Below are positions 63,300-64,000 of a stretch of 64,000 nucleotides of DNA, in pieces. This stretch comes from Ophthalmolycus amberensis (taxonomy: Eukaryota > Chordata > Actinopteri > Perciformes > Zoarcidae). The stretch's first letter is position 1, and the number at the start of each line of letters is the position of its first letter. Below the pieces are notes generated by a model. The model was not told the origin of the DNA. It ran no database searches and saw only the letters and a list, made by a program, of their open reading frames with translations. Both the position numbers and the translations under genes were made by a program. The stretch is from contig JAFEUB010001114.1 of NCBI GenBank assembly GCA_024529925.1, forward strand, positions 81,699 through 145,698, read 5' to 3'.

Positions 63300-64000
63300 G
63301 CATGGTCCCACTGCACTGCTCAAGTTCAAACGAGCTGAAAGGGTTTCTACCATCATTTATATTGTTGAATTTTTTGAATACGGCCAGGTACAATGACGCG
63401 TGTTATAACCACAACCCATATGTGAACCTAAATGTAATTGTGCTTGAGGTGGCCCTGGCCTATGACCCGGTAATCAATCATTTCCGGAGTGCCACCTGTC
63501 TGGTCGTGGAGCTCCGCCCTCTTGCGGCCGCAGACAGACCTGCAGCTTCTTCAGTGCAGCTGATGTATATCTCCTTTCTTCTGCTCCTTGATTCTGACAC
63601 AGTATATCGGGACTTGTTTGTATGACATTTGTTTTTACTCTGTCACGGATGCGACTTGAAATGAAGAAGCCTACAATACTTGTGATGAATAGTTAATAAT
63701 GTAACCAGGAGAAGAAGAGTACTTATATAATGTGAGAAGCATGCTATACTGTATTAGGGATTATTTCTGCACACGTGCTAAGCAGTTTATCACCTTAACA
63801 TTTTACTGTGAGTTGGATAATCCACCTCACATCATGGATCAGGAATAACTTTCTATTATAGATGAAAGGAATGTCTACGTAAGAGGTGACCAGTCATGGA
63901 TAAAATACTGAACATATGCTTGTGCAAATTATTTTGATGTCAATTGTTGCTGGGGTGAAGATCTTACATTACAAGTCAAACACAGCTAAGAGTAAGTTAA
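63300..64000. other. Downstream flank, nothing identified
   Basis: I see no exon, RNA gene or recognisable repeat. A 107-codon open frame at 63302-63625 has no family resemblance. Confidence 0.5.

Noticed and set aside
1..64000. CRISPR arrays, operons or phage genes
   Set aside because: Tandem repeats here lack regular short repeats with unique spacers, and all recognised genes are spliced vertebrate genes.

Overview
This is nuclear genomic DNA from a ray-finned fish, most likely a percomorph teleost. It has long introns with GT..AG boundaries, vertebrate genes whose exon phases match their families, CA/GT/TA microsatellites, a tRNA-derived SINE, LINE 3' tails and hAT-type MITEs of kinds common in teleosts. 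There is nothing bacterial or viral in layout.

Layout. (1) 1-3470, minus strand: first coding exon of srgap3 (3407-3470) and the start of its first intron. (2) 3471-8740: upstream flank of srgap3 and spacer, with a LINE 3'-end fragment near 4.8-5.1 kb. (3) 8740-16.5 kb, plus strand: thumpd3, a tRNA guanine-N2 methyltransferase, with one non-coding and nine coding exons. It carries a five-copy 39-bp coding minisatellite and a one-base frameshift in coding exon 7. (4) 17.37-24.77 kb, plus strand: ptgis (prostacyclin synthase, CYP8A1), ten exons, apparently intact. (5) 27.01-58.26 kb, plus strand: kcnb1 (Kv2.1 potassium channel), two coding exons separated by a 28.7-kb intron that holds most of the repeats. 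(6) 58.26-64 kb: kcnb1 3' UTR and flank, interrupted by a 1,160-bp hAT-type element with a perfect 8-bp target-site duplication.

The genes do not form one pathway: srGAP3 is a Rho-family GAP, THUMPD3 modifies tRNA, PTGIS makes prostacyclin at the ER, and Kv2.1 is a plasma-membrane channel that also clusters at ER contacts. What links them is synteny. The divergent srgap3/thumpd3 pair (human 3p25.3) and the tandem ptgis-kcnb1 pair (human 20q13.13) are each old neighbourhoods; here they abut, with the join between thumpd3 and ptgis.

Points most worth a second look: the thumpd3 frameshift, the synteny junction, a pyrimidine-rich 197-bp tandem array followed by a decayed ~200-bp repeat set with an LTR-like layout, two upstream ORFs in the kcnb1 leader, a CA repeat just after a weak ptgis splice donor, and the young hAT insertion. 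I found no evidence of a wholly new biological system. All exon calls were made by reading splice sites, phase and remembered family sequence; no search was run.
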